Positions 25,450 to 34,337 of a stretch of 64,000 bases of DNA are shown one piece after another (position 1 is the stretch's first letter; every line of letters begins with the position of its first letter). The stretch is from contig NZ_JASHKB010000009.1 of NCBI RefSeq assembly GCF_030732865.1, positions 62,001 through 126,000 on the forward strand, in the 5' to 3' direction. The notes beneath the pieces are model-generated. The model was not told where the DNA came from, made no database searches, and saw only the letters and a list, made by a program, of their open reading frames with translations. The stretch comes from Roseitalea sp. MMSF_3546. Its GTDB lineage: Bacteria > Pseudomonadota > Alphaproteobacteria > Rhizobiales > Rhizobiaceae. The translations under genes were made by a program, and so were the position numbers.

Positions 25450-26462
25450 GATTCGCCTCCGTCGAGCGAAATAAAGCGCCGCTCGTGCCAGGAACGCTTT
25501 GCCGAAAGGGCCAGCGCCAGATTGAGGCGCGCCTCTTCCAGCGTTGCCAACTCGTCCGGTTTGCCTTCGAGCGCGTCGAGCATGGCATTGGCCTGCATGG
25601 CGAACCGCGCCTGATGGGCATCCATCGGCGCCAGCCCGTCCATGAAATCGCGCTGCTCCACCCACGCACCGCTGTCGTTGTCGGTGAATTTCAGTGTCGA
25701 ATGTTCGAGCATGAGATTGCCGCGCGTGCCCATCACCTCGAATGTCGACGCAAAGCGCTTCTGAAACTGGTTGATCGTCAGATTCGCCATGGCCCCGCCG
25801 GCGAAACGGATGTTGACCAGACAGGTGTCCTCGGTGCGGCTGCCCTCGAGCGCCATCCTGTCGTGCATGGCGCCGACCGTGACCGGCCGCCCCAGGATCC
25901 AGATCAGCGCGTCGAAGCTGTGACTGGCCGCATCCAGGATCGCGCCGCCGCCCATCTCCGGGCTCGAATAGTAGGTCTCGCGATAGTCGGGCCGGTATCG
26001 GGCAAAGTCCTGCGACGCGTTGATATAGGCCAGCTTGACTGCGCCGATCTTGCCGTCGAGCACCTGAGCGCGCAGTGCTTTGAGTTCGGGCGCGTTGCGG
26101 CGCGTATAGCCGACGCGCGCGACCAGGCCGGCCTGGTCGACGTGCGCTATGACCTCTTCCACCCCGTCCAGGGAAACTGCGAGCGGTTTTTCGACCAGGA
26201 ATGGCAGGCCGGCACGGGCGCAGGTCAGCATGATCTGTGTGTGCTGGTTGGCCGGCGCGCAGATCACGGCCAGATCATGCGCGGCAAGGTTGGCCTGTTC
26301 AAGGCTTTCATGACTGGCGGTCGGAGCATGCTGGCGCTCGGCCTCGGCACGTCGGGCCGGATCCGGTTCGACATAGCTCAGCAAGGCACGGCCGGTTTCG
26401 GTGAAACCGCGAATGTGCCGCCGCCCGATCCCCCCGGTGCCCACGATCAGCACATTGTACAT
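25446..26462 (-). CDS. Gfo/Idh/MocA-family oxidoreductase, first gene of the operon
   Basis: A 338-residue dehydrogenase with the Rossmann motif VGTGGIGRRHIRGF and the catalytic EKP motif in FLVEKPLA (about residue 97). The second domain contains GGGAILDAASHSFDALIW, with the family's active-site Asp/His. The family includes inositol, scyllo-inosamine, glucose-fructose and sialic-acid-type oxidoreductases. I chose the ATG at 26462, with GGGAGGAG at about six bases. It heads a minus-strand operon of six overlapping or closely spaced genes and is divergent from the permuted binding protein across 387 bases. Confidence 0.89.
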   Translation of the reverse strand: MYNVLIVGTGGIGRRHIRGFTETGRALLSYVEPDPARRAEAERQHAPTASHESLEQANLAAHDLAVICAPANQHTQIMLTCARAGLPFLVEKPLAVSLDGVEEVIAHVDQAGLVARVGYTRRNAPELKALRAQVLDGKIGAVKLAYINASQDFARYRPDYRETYYSSPEMGGGAILDAASHSFDALIWILGRPVTVGAMHDRMALEGSRTEDTCLVNIRFAGGAMANLTINQFQKRFASTFEVMGTRGNLMLEHSTLKFTDNDSGAWVEQRDFMDGLAPMDAHQARFAMQANAMLDALEGKPDELATLEEARLNLALALSAKRSWHERRFISLDGGES

Positions 26463-26849
26463 GGTCTCCTCCCCACAGGCCGGGCACACAAAACGCGCTT
26501 GACAGGGTAAAATACTATGTTGTTATGTTAAGCTTATATCTTGGCCAGTCAACGGGGTTGGCGAAAAAGGTCAGATAGAACAGTCCGTTGCGCGACATGC
26601 TACGGGCGGGGAGGCACAGAGCTGGGTTTGCATAGCGCATACATTGCGGGTGTTTCCACGGGCCGCTACGCCTGGCCGGTTACGTATCGGCGCCGCTTCG
26701 GCGGCACCGCTCTGCCGGTTCGATGGTCGTGCGAAAGGGCCCAATAATGCGAAGCGGTGTCAAGCCGCCGGTCTGCGGGGATTCCAGGGCCGACGCGGGT
26801 TGGCTGCCAGGTGTCCTCTGCCAAGGTGCAACACAGCAAAGGGAACGCC
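26463..26849. promoter_or_regulatory. divergent control region with overlapping candidate promoters
   Basis: 387 bases without a supported gene. Plus strand: TTGACA at 26499-26504 and TGTTAT at 26521-26526 (16-base spacer). Minus strand: TTGACT at 26552-26547 and TAACAT at 26530-26525 (16-base spacer). The two -10 elements overlap, inside the stretch 26511-26532 that resembles the candidate operator at 18381-18402. One regulator bound there could control both operons. The plus-strand message would have a leader of about 310 bases. I see no clear riboswitch or small open frame in it. Confidence 0.45.
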
Positions 26850-28469
26850 ATGAAGAAACTTCTCGCGACGACCGCCGGGCTCTTGATGTCGACAGCCGTG
26901 GTCGGAACAGCCACAGCGCAAGCTGTCAACGACAATCAGCTTTCCGATCCACGCGTACGCCAGGCAATCGCCTATGCGCTCGACATGGAGACGATTGTCG
27001 ACACGATCTTTGAGGGCAATGCGATCCTGGCGAACGGTCTTCAGCCGCACGGACCGAACAAGCCCGATGGACTGAACTACTACAAGTACGACCCGGACAA
27101 GGCGCGCGCTCTGCTTGCCGAAGCAGGCTGGGACGAGAGCCGCGAGCTTGACGTCGTCTATTATTATGCCGACCAGATCACGGCCGACTTCATGGCCGCC
27201 ATGCAGGCATACCTCGCCGATGTCGGTGTGCAAATGAACTACCGCCTGTTGGAGGGCGATGTCGGCGCGCAATTGACCGTAATGCCCGACGACCCGGTCG
27301 AAGGGCCTTCGGGCCTGTCATGGGACATTGCCTATGGCGCGCGCGCAGCACTGGCCCCGCACGAATACTTCAACCGTTTCGCCTACGGCCAGATGCCGAT
27401 GATCCCGAACGTTCCGGAGATGAACGACCTGGTGGCCAAGGCCAATGGCACCGCCGACGTCGCCGTTCAGCGCGAGGCATTCCACGAGATGGAGCGCATC
27501 GTCAACGAGAACGTCTACATCCTCCCGCTCTACTATCAGCAGCTCTTCATCTTCCAAAGCGACCGGATCGACCGCAACGGCAATCCGTATGGCAACGAGC
27601 AATACAACTACAATTGGGGCATCACCGAATGGACCGTCGAGCCCAATGAGGATGGCGAACGCGTCGCCTACACCAATACCGGCCCGCAACAATTCTTTGA
27701 ATTGCCTTGGCGCAATCTTGGCATATGGATCACCTCCAAGGCCGTCTTCGACACGGTTCTGCTGGCCGACGGCGCGCTGACCCCGATCGGCGGCGAACTG
27801 GCCGACAGCTACGAGATGAGCGATGACGGCCTCACGCTAACCGTCACCATGCGTGACGACGCGCTGTGGCACGATGGCGATCCGGTCACGGCCGAAGACG
27901 TCGCCTGGAGCATTCAGGCTGCCGCCATCAATCCCACGACGCAGCCGACCGTCAGCGCATCCTTCCGCGCCATCAAAGGCGCGGAAGCCTATGTCGCCGG
28001 CGAGGCGGACGAGATTTCCGGCATCTCGGTCGACGACAATGTGCTTACGCTCGAATTCGAGACCGTGGCGCCCAACATTCTGCTGTCGCTCACCCAGTTC
28101 CACCCGTTGCCCCGCAAGTATTTCGATGGCGTTGATCCGATCCAGCTTCAGCAGTCGGACTTCTGGCAGAAGCCGGTCGGTTCGGGACCGTTCATGATCG
28201 ACGAAGTGCGAATGAACGATTTCATGACACTGGTGCCATTCGAGGACTATCATGGCGGCGTGGCGAAAATCGAACAGATCATCGTGACACCGTCCGGTGA
28301 CGGCGACGGCAACCTCGTGCGCAACGCCGCTGCCGGCCGCGCCGACTTCGGCTACACCAAGAACACCGCCGACGTTCCTGCGCTCGAGGAGATGGAGAAC
28401 ATCACGGTGGTCCCGATCGACTTTCCCTACACGCGCATGTTCTGGATCAACCAGTTCGTCCGCAAATAG
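26850..28469 (+). CDS. family-5 solute-binding protein with circularly permuted halves
   Basis: 539 residues: signal peptide about 1-25 (ending ATAQA), then the two halves of an SBP_bac_5 protein in reversed order. Residues 27-262 correspond to the usual C-terminal half: LSDPRVRQAIAYALDMETIV (31-50), then YYKYDPDKARALLAEAGW (77-94) and ILPLYYQQ. Residues 270-539 correspond to the usual N-terminal half: ADSYEMSDDGLTLTVTMRD (318-336), then WHDGDPVTAEDV and KPVGSGPF (441-448), ending FWINQFVRK. In canonical members the last segment directly precedes the DPRVRQA segment. Nothing looks decayed. The ATG at 26850 has AAAGGGAA before it. Permease and ATPase genes follow, so it should deliver substrate to that importer. 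Confidence 0.88.
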   Translation: MKKLLATTAGLLMSTAVVGTATAQAVNDNQLSDPRVRQAIAYALDMETIVDTIFEGNAILANGLQPHGPNKPDGLNYYKYDPDKARALLAEAGWDESRELDVVYYYADQITADFMAAMQAYLADVGVQMNYRLLEGDVGAQLTVMPDDPVEGPSGLSWDIAYGARAALAPHEYFNRFAYGQMPMIPNVPEMNDLVAKANGTADVAVQREAFHEMERIVNENVYILPLYYQQLFIFQSDRIDRNGNPYGNEQYNYNWGITEWTVEPNEDGERVAYTNTGPQQFFELPWRNLGIWITSKAVFDTVLLADGALTPIGGELADSYEMSDDGLTLTVTMRDDALWHDGDPVTAEDVAWSIQAAAINPTTQPTVSASFRAIKGAEAYVAGEADEISGISVDDNVLTLEFETVAPNILLSLTQFHPLPRKYFDGVDPIQLQQSDFWQKPVGSGPFMIDEVRMNDFMTLVPFEDYHGGVAKIEQIIVTPSGDGDGNLVRNAAAGRADFGYTKNTADVPALEEMENITVVPIDFPYTRMFWINQFVRK

Positions 28470-28493
28470 GCCTGATGGCGCCGCAGTTCCATA

Positions 28494-28523
28494 GCCCGCC
28501 GTGAACGCGGTTTCGCGGCGGGC
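28494..28523 (+). terminator. intercistronic stem-loop after the permuted binding-protein gene
   Basis: The 8-bp arms GCCCGCCG and CGGCGGGC (28494-28501, 28516-28523) with possible extension by a G-T and a G-C pair lie 25 bases after the stop. It is comparable to the stem-loops after the other two binding-protein genes. Confidence 0.5.
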
Positions 28524-28574
28524 CGGCGCTGCCATTGTCATGTCTGAACCGCTGACCCGGACCGGAAACGCCCG

Positions 28575-29537
28575 ATGCTGACCTACATCATTCGGCGCCT
28601 GCTGACGCTCATTCCGATGGCCCTCGTGATCAGCTTCCTGGTCTATGGCGGCCTCGAATTGACGCCTGGTGACGCGGTTTCGCACATGATCCCGCCTGAA
28701 ATGGCCGGAACCCTGCCGCCGGAGCGGCTCGATGCGCTGCGCGACTCCCTTGGGCTGAACGACCCTTTCATCGTCCGCTACGGTATCTGGCTGAGCGGCC
28801 TGTTACAGGGCAATTTCGGCTATTCCCTCACCGCCGGGGTGCCAATTCGCCAGATCGTCCTGGACCGATTGCCGGCTACGCTGGAGATGGCAGCGGCGGC
28901 GCTCGTCTTCTCCACGCTGTTCGGTCTGATCCTGGGCACGATCAGCGCGCTGACGCGGGGCACGACGGCTGATCACACCCTGACGGTGGTCGGCATGATC
29001 GGCGTGTCGATACCGGAATTCTTCTTCGGGCTGGTCGCCATACTGGTATTCGCTCTCAATCTGGGCTGGCTGCCGGTCGGCGGGCGCATGCTGCCCGGTT
29101 ACGAGACCTTTTTCGACAGGCTGCCGCACCTGGTGATGCCAGCGCTTGTGCTGTCGATCATGATGACGGCCGGCGTGATGCGCTACACGCGCTCGTCCAT
29201 GCTCGATGCGCTATCCAAGGAGTTCGTGAAAACTGCGCGCTCCAAGGGAATGCCGGAATGGCGAGTGAACCTGCTGCACGGGTTGCGCGTCGCGCTGACC
29301 CCAGTGATTGTGCTGATCAGTTTTCGCCTTCCTATCCTGATCGGCGGTTCGGTGATCATCGAGGAGGTGTTCCAGTGGCCCGGAATCGGCTCGGAATTCA
29401 TCGCCGCGGTCCGCTCCCAGGATTACCCGCTTGTGATGATGATCGCGCTGCTGTCAGTCATCGCCGTGCTGCTTGCCAGTCTGATCGTCGACATACTCAC
29501 CGCCCTGATCGACCCGCGCGTCCGGCTGGGAGAATAG
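28575..29537 (+). CDS. dipeptide-type ABC importer permease (DppB family)
   Basis: A 320-residue inner-membrane permease beginning MLTYIIRRLLTLIPM, the family's invariant start, with about six transmembrane segments. The coupling segment that contacts the ATPase is around EFVKTARSKGMPEWRVNLLH (about residues 216-235), followed by GSVIIEEVFQWPGIG. It follows the binding-protein gene by 105 bases containing a stem-loop, and is followed at four bases by the DppC-type gene. With its partners it makes a five-gene dpp-type importer. Relatives move di- and oligopeptides, but also sugars, opines, nickel and, in Haemophilus ducreyi (SatABCD), sialic acid. Confidence 0.94.
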   Translation: MLTYIIRRLLTLIPMALVISFLVYGGLELTPGDAVSHMIPPEMAGTLPPERLDALRDSLGLNDPFIVRYGIWLSGLLQGNFGYSLTAGVPIRQIVLDRLPATLEMAAAALVFSTLFGLILGTISALTRGTTADHTLTVVGMIGVSIPEFFFGLVAILVFALNLGWLPVGGRMLPGYETFFDRLPHLVMPALVLSIMMTAGVMRYTRSSMLDALSKEFVKTARSKGMPEWRVNLLHGLRVALTPVIVLISFRLPILIGGSVIIEEVFQWPGIGSEFIAAVRSQDYPLVMMIALLSVIAVLLASLIVDILTALIDPRVRLGE

Positions 29538-29541
29538 CAAT

Positions 29542-30498
29542 ATGACCGCCACGCTGCCCGGCCCCGGCACACGCACCACCGCTCGGCCTCGGACGCGCCA
29601 CGACAGGCAGTTCGACCGAATCCGCGCGCGCGAAGAGGCCGGCACCTTCAAGGCGCCGGTTCAGGGCCGGTTCTTCTCCAAGTTCCGCAGCAACAAGCTG
29701 GCCATGATCGGACTGGTCGTGTTCTCGGTCATCGTGCTCGCCTCGATATGCGCGCCGCTGCTGACGACGCACGATCCGCAACAGATCAATCTGCGGGCCA
29801 TGCTTCAACCGCCCTCCGCCGACCATTGGTTCGGCACCGATCGCACCGGCCGCGACGTGTTCGCGCGCGTCCTGTATGGCGGGCAGGTGTCGATCTTGGT
29901 CGGTCTCGGCAGCGCGCTCATGGCGACCATCATCGGTGTCCTGATCGGCATCTACACGGCCTATGTCGGCGGCTGGGTGGACGCACTGGCCATGCGCATC
30001 TCCGAGATCCTCATGGCCTTCCCTCAGATCATCCTCGTACTGATGCTGGTGGCTATCCTTGGCCAGTCCCTGTCCAACCTGGTCCTGATCTTCACACTGA
30101 CCGGCTGGGGCGGCATCTACCGTATGGCTCGCGCGCGCATGCTGTCCTTGCGCGAAGAGGACTATGTACAGGCGCTGCGCGCCTTCGGTTTGGCGCCGGC
30201 GCTGATCGCCTACAAGCACATCCTTCCAAACGCGCTTGGCCCGATCATGGTCAACACGACGTTGTCGACAGCCGCCTTCATACTTCAGGAGGCCGGGCTA
30301 AGCTTCCTGGGCCTGGGCGTACCGCTCTCGACGCCAACTTGGGGGAATATTCTGAATGTCGCGCAGGACCTGCGTGTGCTGGAAAACAACTGGTGGCTTT
30401 GGCTGCCGGTCGGCATCGTGATCTCGCTGTTCGTGCTCAGCGTCAACCTCATCGGCGACGGACTGCGCGACGCGACAGACCCGTCCCAGCAGGGATGA
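29542..30498 (+). CDS. dipeptide-type ABC importer permease (DppC family)
   Basis: The second membrane subunit, 318 residues. An N-terminal cytoplasmic tail of about 50 residues (Arg-rich, FFSKFRSNKLAMIGL) precedes the OppC-type transmembrane domain. HWFGTDRTGRDVFARVLYGG is the conserved periplasmic stretch. YVQALRAFGLAPALIAYKHILPN is the ATPase-coupling helix region. The start lies four bases after the DppB stop, and its stop overlaps the following ATPase start (ATGA). Usual length and full domain content. Confidence 0.94.
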   Translation: MTATLPGPGTRTTARPRTRHDRQFDRIRAREEAGTFKAPVQGRFFSKFRSNKLAMIGLVVFSVIVLASICAPLLTTHDPQQINLRAMLQPPSADHWFGTDRTGRDVFARVLYGGQVSILVGLGSALMATIIGVLIGIYTAYVGGWVDALAMRISEILMAFPQIILVLMLVAILGQSLSNLVLIFTLTGWGGIYRMARARMLSLREEDYVQALRAFGLAPALIAYKHILPNALGPIMVNTTLSTAAFILQEAGLSFLGLGVPLSTPTWGNILNVAQDLRVLENNWWLWLPVGIVISLFVLSVNLIGDGLRDATDPSQQG

Positions 30499-31526
30499 CC
30501 ATCATGGCTCCAGCGAGCGACGTCGCCCTGACGGTGAAGGACCTCAAGACCTTTATCTACACCAACAACCGCTGCAACAAGGCGGTCAACGGGGTGTCCT
30601 TTTCAATCAGGCGCGGGCGGACGCTGTGCGTCGTCGGCGAGAGCGGCTGCGGCAAATCTGTGACAGCAGCCTCGATCATGCAACTTCTGCCGACACTGTC
30701 ACGCATCGAGGCCGGCGAGATCACCTATCACAGCGATCGCGGCGACATCCGCATTGACCTGTTGCCGCGCAACGGGCGCAAGATGCGAGCGATTCGCGGC
30801 CAGGACATCGCCATGATCTTCCAGGATCCGATGACCGCGCTCAATCCGGTCTACACGATCGGCTTCCAGATCATGGAGATGCTGCGCTATCACACCCGTC
30901 TGGGATGGCGCGCCCGGTACCGCAAGGCGGTCGAACTTTTGCGTTCGATGGGCATTCCGCTACCCGAACAGCGCGTCGACGAATACCCACACATGTATTC
31001 GGGCGGCATGCGCCAGCGGGCTATGATCGCCATGGCCATGTCCTGCAATCCGAAGCTTCTGATTGCCGATGAGCCGACCACGGCGCTGGACGTGACGATT
31101 CAGGCACAGATTTTCGATCTTATGGAGACGCTCAAGCGTGAACACGGCACTGCCGTCATGCTGATCACGCACGACATGGGCGTGGTTGCCGAGCTCGCCG
31201 ATGAGGTCGCCGTGATGTATATGGGCAGTATTGTCGAGGCCGGCACGGTTGACGAGGTGCTGCGCACGCCGCGTCATCCATATACCAGGGCGCTGCTGGA
31301 ATCGATTCCCATACTCGGTCGCGGCAAGGCTCAGGAAATCCATGCAATTCCGGGCCAGACGCCAAATCCTTACAAGCGCCCGCCGGGCTGCCAGTTCGCT
31401 GATCGCTGCCGCTACCGCATCGCCCGGTGCGAGACCATGCCTGAAGAGACGCAGCTAAGCGGGACCCATCGCGTCATGTGCTGGCGCCACGCGGACGAGG
31501 AGGTCCATCTCGATGCCGCAGAATGA
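30495..31526 (+). CDS. dipeptide-type ABC importer ATPase (DppD family)
   Basis: 343 residues. Walker A is GESGCGKS, the signature is YSGGMRQR, Walker B is [11 protein letters not shown], and the H-loop is LITHDMG. The C-terminal oligopeptide-transporter extension carries four cysteines ([15 protein letters not shown], then VMCW), the arrangement that binds an iron-sulfur cluster in the structurally studied DppD from Thermoanaerobacter. The start overlaps the DppC stop (ATGA). A second ATG at 30504 has AGGGA at eight bases and may be the real start. It pairs with the DppF-type gene whose start lies 14 bases inside this one. Confidence 0.93.
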   Translation: MTIMAPASDVALTVKDLKTFIYTNNRCNKAVNGVSFSIRRGRTLCVVGESGCGKSVTAASIMQLLPTLSRIEAGEITYHSDRGDIRIDLLPRNGRKMRAIRGQDIAMIFQDPMTALNPVYTIGFQIMEMLRYHTRLGWRARYRKAVELLRSMGIPLPEQRVDEYPHMYSGGMRQRAMIAMAMSCNPKLLIADEPTTALDVTIQAQIFDLMETLKREHGTAVMLITHDMGVVAELADEVAVMYMGSIVEAGTVDEVLRTPRHPYTRALLESIPILGRGKAQEIHAIPGQTPNPYKRPPGCQFADRCRYRIARCETMPEETQLSGTHRVMCWRHADEEVHLDAAE

Positions 31527-32595
31527 TCTCGTGGACGATCAGGAAGGCAGGGTGACCGCACTGGCAGCAGCGCGGCAGGCCGTGCCGGCCCCGGAAGAGC
31601 CGATCCTCGAGCTCAAGGATGTCAAGATACACTTTGCCGTCACTGCCGGCGTGTTCAAGCGCGTGGTAGGCCATGTCCGTGCGGTCGACGGGATCGACCT
31701 GCAGGTGCGGCGCGGCGAAGTGCTCGGCCTCGTCGGCGAGAGCGGCTGCGGCAAGACCACGCTGGGCAAGGGCATCCTCCAGCTTGTCAACATAACCAAT
31801 GGCAGCGTGACCTATCGCGGCAATGGCGAGACGGTCGACTTGGCCGAACTCGATTCCAAGGCGCTGACACCATTCCGCAAACGGCTTCAGATCGTCTTCC
31901 AGGATCCTTACTCCTCGCTCAATCCGGCCTTCACGATCTTTGGTTCGCTAGAGGATCCGCTGAAGAAATATGGCGTCACCACCCGCGCCGAACGGCGACG
32001 TGTCATTGGCGACCTGCTCGAAGCGGTCAATATGAGCCGCGATGCGATGGACCGATATCCGCACGAATTCTCCGGCGGCCAGCGTCAGCGCATCGGAATT
32101 GCAAGAGCGCTGTGTGTCGAGCCCGAACTGATTGTCTGCGATGAGGCGGTCAGCGCGCTCGACGTCTCCATCCAGGCACAGGTGCTGCAGCTTCTGATGG
32201 AGCTCAAGCGCGACAAGAACCTGACATATATCTTCATAACGCACGATCTGAGCGTCACCGAATATCTGTGTGACCGGATCGCGGTGATGTATCTTGGCAA
32301 GATAGTCGAGCTATGCGACGCCGAAGACCTCTACGCCAACGCCCTGCATCCCTATACCGAGGCGCTCCTGTCGGCCATTCCCGTGGCGGATCTGGACAAG
32401 CAGACCGAACGCATCGTGCTCGAAGGTGATGTGCCGAGCCCGGTCGATCCGCCGTCCGGCTGCCGCTTTCACCCGCGCTGCCGCCACGCCCGGGACATTT
32501 GCAGACAGGCCGAACCGCCGCTCAAGCGCTACGAAATTGATGGCCGCGACCACTATGCCGCCTGCCATCTGATCGAGCGCGAAGCCGCGGACTGA
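31513..32595 (+). CDS. dipeptide-type ABC importer ATPase (DppF family)
   Basis: A 360-residue ATPase with an N-terminal extension of about 30 residues, Walker A GESGCGKTT, signature FSGGQRQR, Walker B LIVCDEAVSAL (aspartate followed by glutamate, intact), H-loop FITHDLS and the C-terminal oligo_HPY segment PPSGCRFHPRCRHARDIC. Overlap with the upstream ATPase gene suggests coupled translation. It completes the importer that begins with the permuted binding protein. Downstream at 27 bases starts the N-acetylneuraminate-lyase-like gene, apparently in the same operon, so importer and enzymes are probably expressed together. Confidence 0.93.
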   Translation: MPQNDLVDDQEGRVTALAAARQAVPAPEEPILELKDVKIHFAVTAGVFKRVVGHVRAVDGIDLQVRRGEVLGLVGESGCGKTTLGKGILQLVNITNGSVTYRGNGETVDLAELDSKALTPFRKRLQIVFQDPYSSLNPAFTIFGSLEDPLKKYGVTTRAERRRVIGDLLEAVNMSRDAMDRYPHEFSGGQRQRIGIARALCVEPELIVCDEAVSALDVSIQAQVLQLLMELKRDKNLTYIFITHDLSVTEYLCDRIAVMYLGKIVELCDAEDLYANALHPYTEALLSAIPVADLDKQTERIVLEGDVPSPVDPPSGCRFHPRCRHARDICRQAEPPLKRYEIDGRDHYAACHLIEREAAD

Positions 32596-32622
32596 CGGAC
32601 AAGTTCAGGGAGACCGCCGACC

Positions 32623-33552
32623 ATGGCGCGCCACGACATTGCTCAACTCGACGGAGTCGTTCCGGCCCTGATCACGCCGTTCGATCGTAATGGCCTGTTC
32701 GATCCCGACCGCATGCGCACCTGCACGCGGCATCTTCTGGGACGCGGCGTCACCGGCCTTTACCTGACCGGCTCGACCGGCGAGGGCTTCATGATGTCGC
32801 CAGACGAGCGCCGCCTCGTCGTCGAGACGGTACTCGAAGAGGTGGCCGGCGCGGTACCGGTCATCGTCCATGTCGGCGCGATCAGCACGTTTCACTCGGT
32901 AGCGCTGGCCAGGCACGCCGCCCAGGCCGGCGCCGATGCGGTCTCCTCGGTACCACCGATCTACTGGCCGTTCACGGTCGAGCAGATCGTGCGGTATTAT
33001 GAGGATCTGACCGCGGCGACGGATCTGCCGATGTTGGTCTATAACATCCCCCTCGCCGGCCATCTCGGCTTTGACACCATCGCGCGGCTGGCCGCGATCG
33101 ACGGCGTGGCAGGCATCAAGTACACCGGCTCTACCCAGTTCGACTACACGCGCATGCGTGCCCAGTTTGGTCCCCGGTTCCGGATCTTTTCGGGCGCCGA
33201 CGAAATGGCCCTGTCGGGCCTGGTCTATGGGGCGCCGGGGTTGATTGGCTCGTTCTACAACGTGATGCCGGAGGTCTTCATCGCTATGGTCGCGGCAGTG
33301 CGCGAGGGCCGGCTGGCCGAGGCCCAGGCACTGCAGGACAAGGCCAATGCAGTCATCTTCTTCATGCTGCGACAGCGCACGCTGGCCGCACTGAAGCGCA
33401 TCATGGCCTGGCAGGGCGCCGACGCCGGTTACTGCCGCGCCCCGCTCGACGACGATTTCGGCCCGGATGACGAGGCAGCACTGCGCGAAGCTCTCAAGGA
33501 CATGCGCGAGGCGCGCGGATTGACCGGCATAGATTTCTTGGACGCACTTTGA
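32623..33552 (+). CDS. DapA-superfamily aldolase, N-acetylneuraminate lyase-like
   Basis: A 309-residue class I aldolase. The Schiff-base lysine is K166 in GIKYTGSTQ and the catalytic tyrosine is Y140 in LVYNIP. The carboxylate-binding motif is GSTGE (50-54), as in N-acetylneuraminate lyases, rather than the GTTGE of many DapA proteins. SGADEM followed by GSFYNVMPE also resembles the lyase subgroup. Such enzymes split 2-oxo-acids to pyruvate plus an aldehyde sugar. AGGGAGA precedes the ATG. It follows the importer ATPase genes in the same direction. A sialic-acid-like or other 3-deoxy-2-oxo sugar acid substrate is a reasonable guess, not proven. Confidence 0.87.
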   Translation: MARHDIAQLDGVVPALITPFDRNGLFDPDRMRTCTRHLLGRGVTGLYLTGSTGEGFMMSPDERRLVVETVLEEVAGAVPVIVHVGAISTFHSVALARHAAQAGADAVSSVPPIYWPFTVEQIVRYYEDLTAATDLPMLVYNIPLAGHLGFDTIARLAAIDGVAGIKYTGSTQFDYTRMRAQFGPRFRIFSGADEMALSGLVYGAPGLIGSFYNVMPEVFIAMVAAVREGRLAEAQALQDKANAVIFFMLRQRTLAALKRIMAWQGADAGYCRAPLDDDFGPDDEAALREALKDMREARGLTGIDFLDAL

Positions 33553-33563
33553 GGGAGGATGCC

Positions 33564-34337
33564 ATGGCCCAGGCCCCGATCGACCTTGCACGTTTCAGCG
33601 CCGACTTCGCGCGCGACGGCTATGTCGCCATCACGCCGCTGTTTGACGCCGACACGATGGCCGCGATCAACCGCGAGTTGGATCGCTTCATCGCGGAAGT
33701 CGTGCCAAGCATGCCGCGCGAGGAGGTCTACTACGAAGCGCGCGGCGAGGCGGGCACGCTCAAGCAACTCCAAAAGCTGAACGTTTATGACGACTACTTC
33801 CGCGCCATGTGCGAGAGCGATGTCATTTGCGACCTGGCCGAGGCCGCGCTCGGCGAGGAGGCGGTCGTCCAGAACCTGCAATACTTCAACAAGCCGGCCG
33901 GCATCGGCCAGCCGACCCCGCCCCATCAGGATGGCTATTACTTCCATTTGTCTCCGTGCAAGGCGGTGACGGGTTGGCTGGCGCTCGAGCCGGTCGATCA
34001 TGAAAACGGCTGCATCCACTATGTACGCGGCTCGCACAAGGCCGACGACTTCCGTCCGCACGGCCGGTCTGATGTGCTGGGCTTTTCACAAGGCATCACC
34101 GATTTCGGAACCGACGACGACAAGGCGAATACGGTCGCCTGCCCGGGCGATGCTGGCACGTTCCTTCTTCATGATGCCCGGATTGTGCACTGGGCGGGCG
34201 CCAACACCTCGCCGACCCGTTCGCGCCGCGCGCTCGGCTTTGTCTATTTCGGCAGGAGCGCCCGCGTCGATGAGGCCGCCAAGACGGCCTACAAGACAAG
34301 ACTGGAGGCCGACCTCAAGGCGGCCGAAAAGATTTGA
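33564..34337 (+). CDS. phytanoyl-CoA dioxygenase (PhyH)-family Fe(II)/2-oxoglutarate oxygenase
   Basis: 257 residues with the jelly-roll iron-binding facial triad: H121 and D123 in PPHQDGYYFHLSP and the distal H209 in DARIVHWAGAN, then SRRALGF with arginines that would bind 2-oxoglutarate. PhyH proteins hydroxylate diverse small molecules, using 2-oxoglutarate and O2. GGGAGGA stands five bases before the chosen ATG. A TTG at 33549 overlaps the previous gene but is less likely. The stop overlaps the next start (TGATG). It is enclosed by two DapA-superfamily genes, so hydroxylation may prepare a substrate for aldol cleavage. Confidence 0.87.
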   Translation: MAQAPIDLARFSADFARDGYVAITPLFDADTMAAINRELDRFIAEVVPSMPREEVYYEARGEAGTLKQLQKLNVYDDYFRAMCESDVICDLAEAALGEEAVVQNLQYFNKPAGIGQPTPPHQDGYYFHLSPCKAVTGWLALEPVDHENGCIHYVRGSHKADDFRPHGRSDVLGFSQGITDFGTDDDKANTVACPGDAGTFLLHDARIVHWAGANTSPTRSRRALGFVYFGRSARVDEAAKTAYKTRLEADLKAAEKI

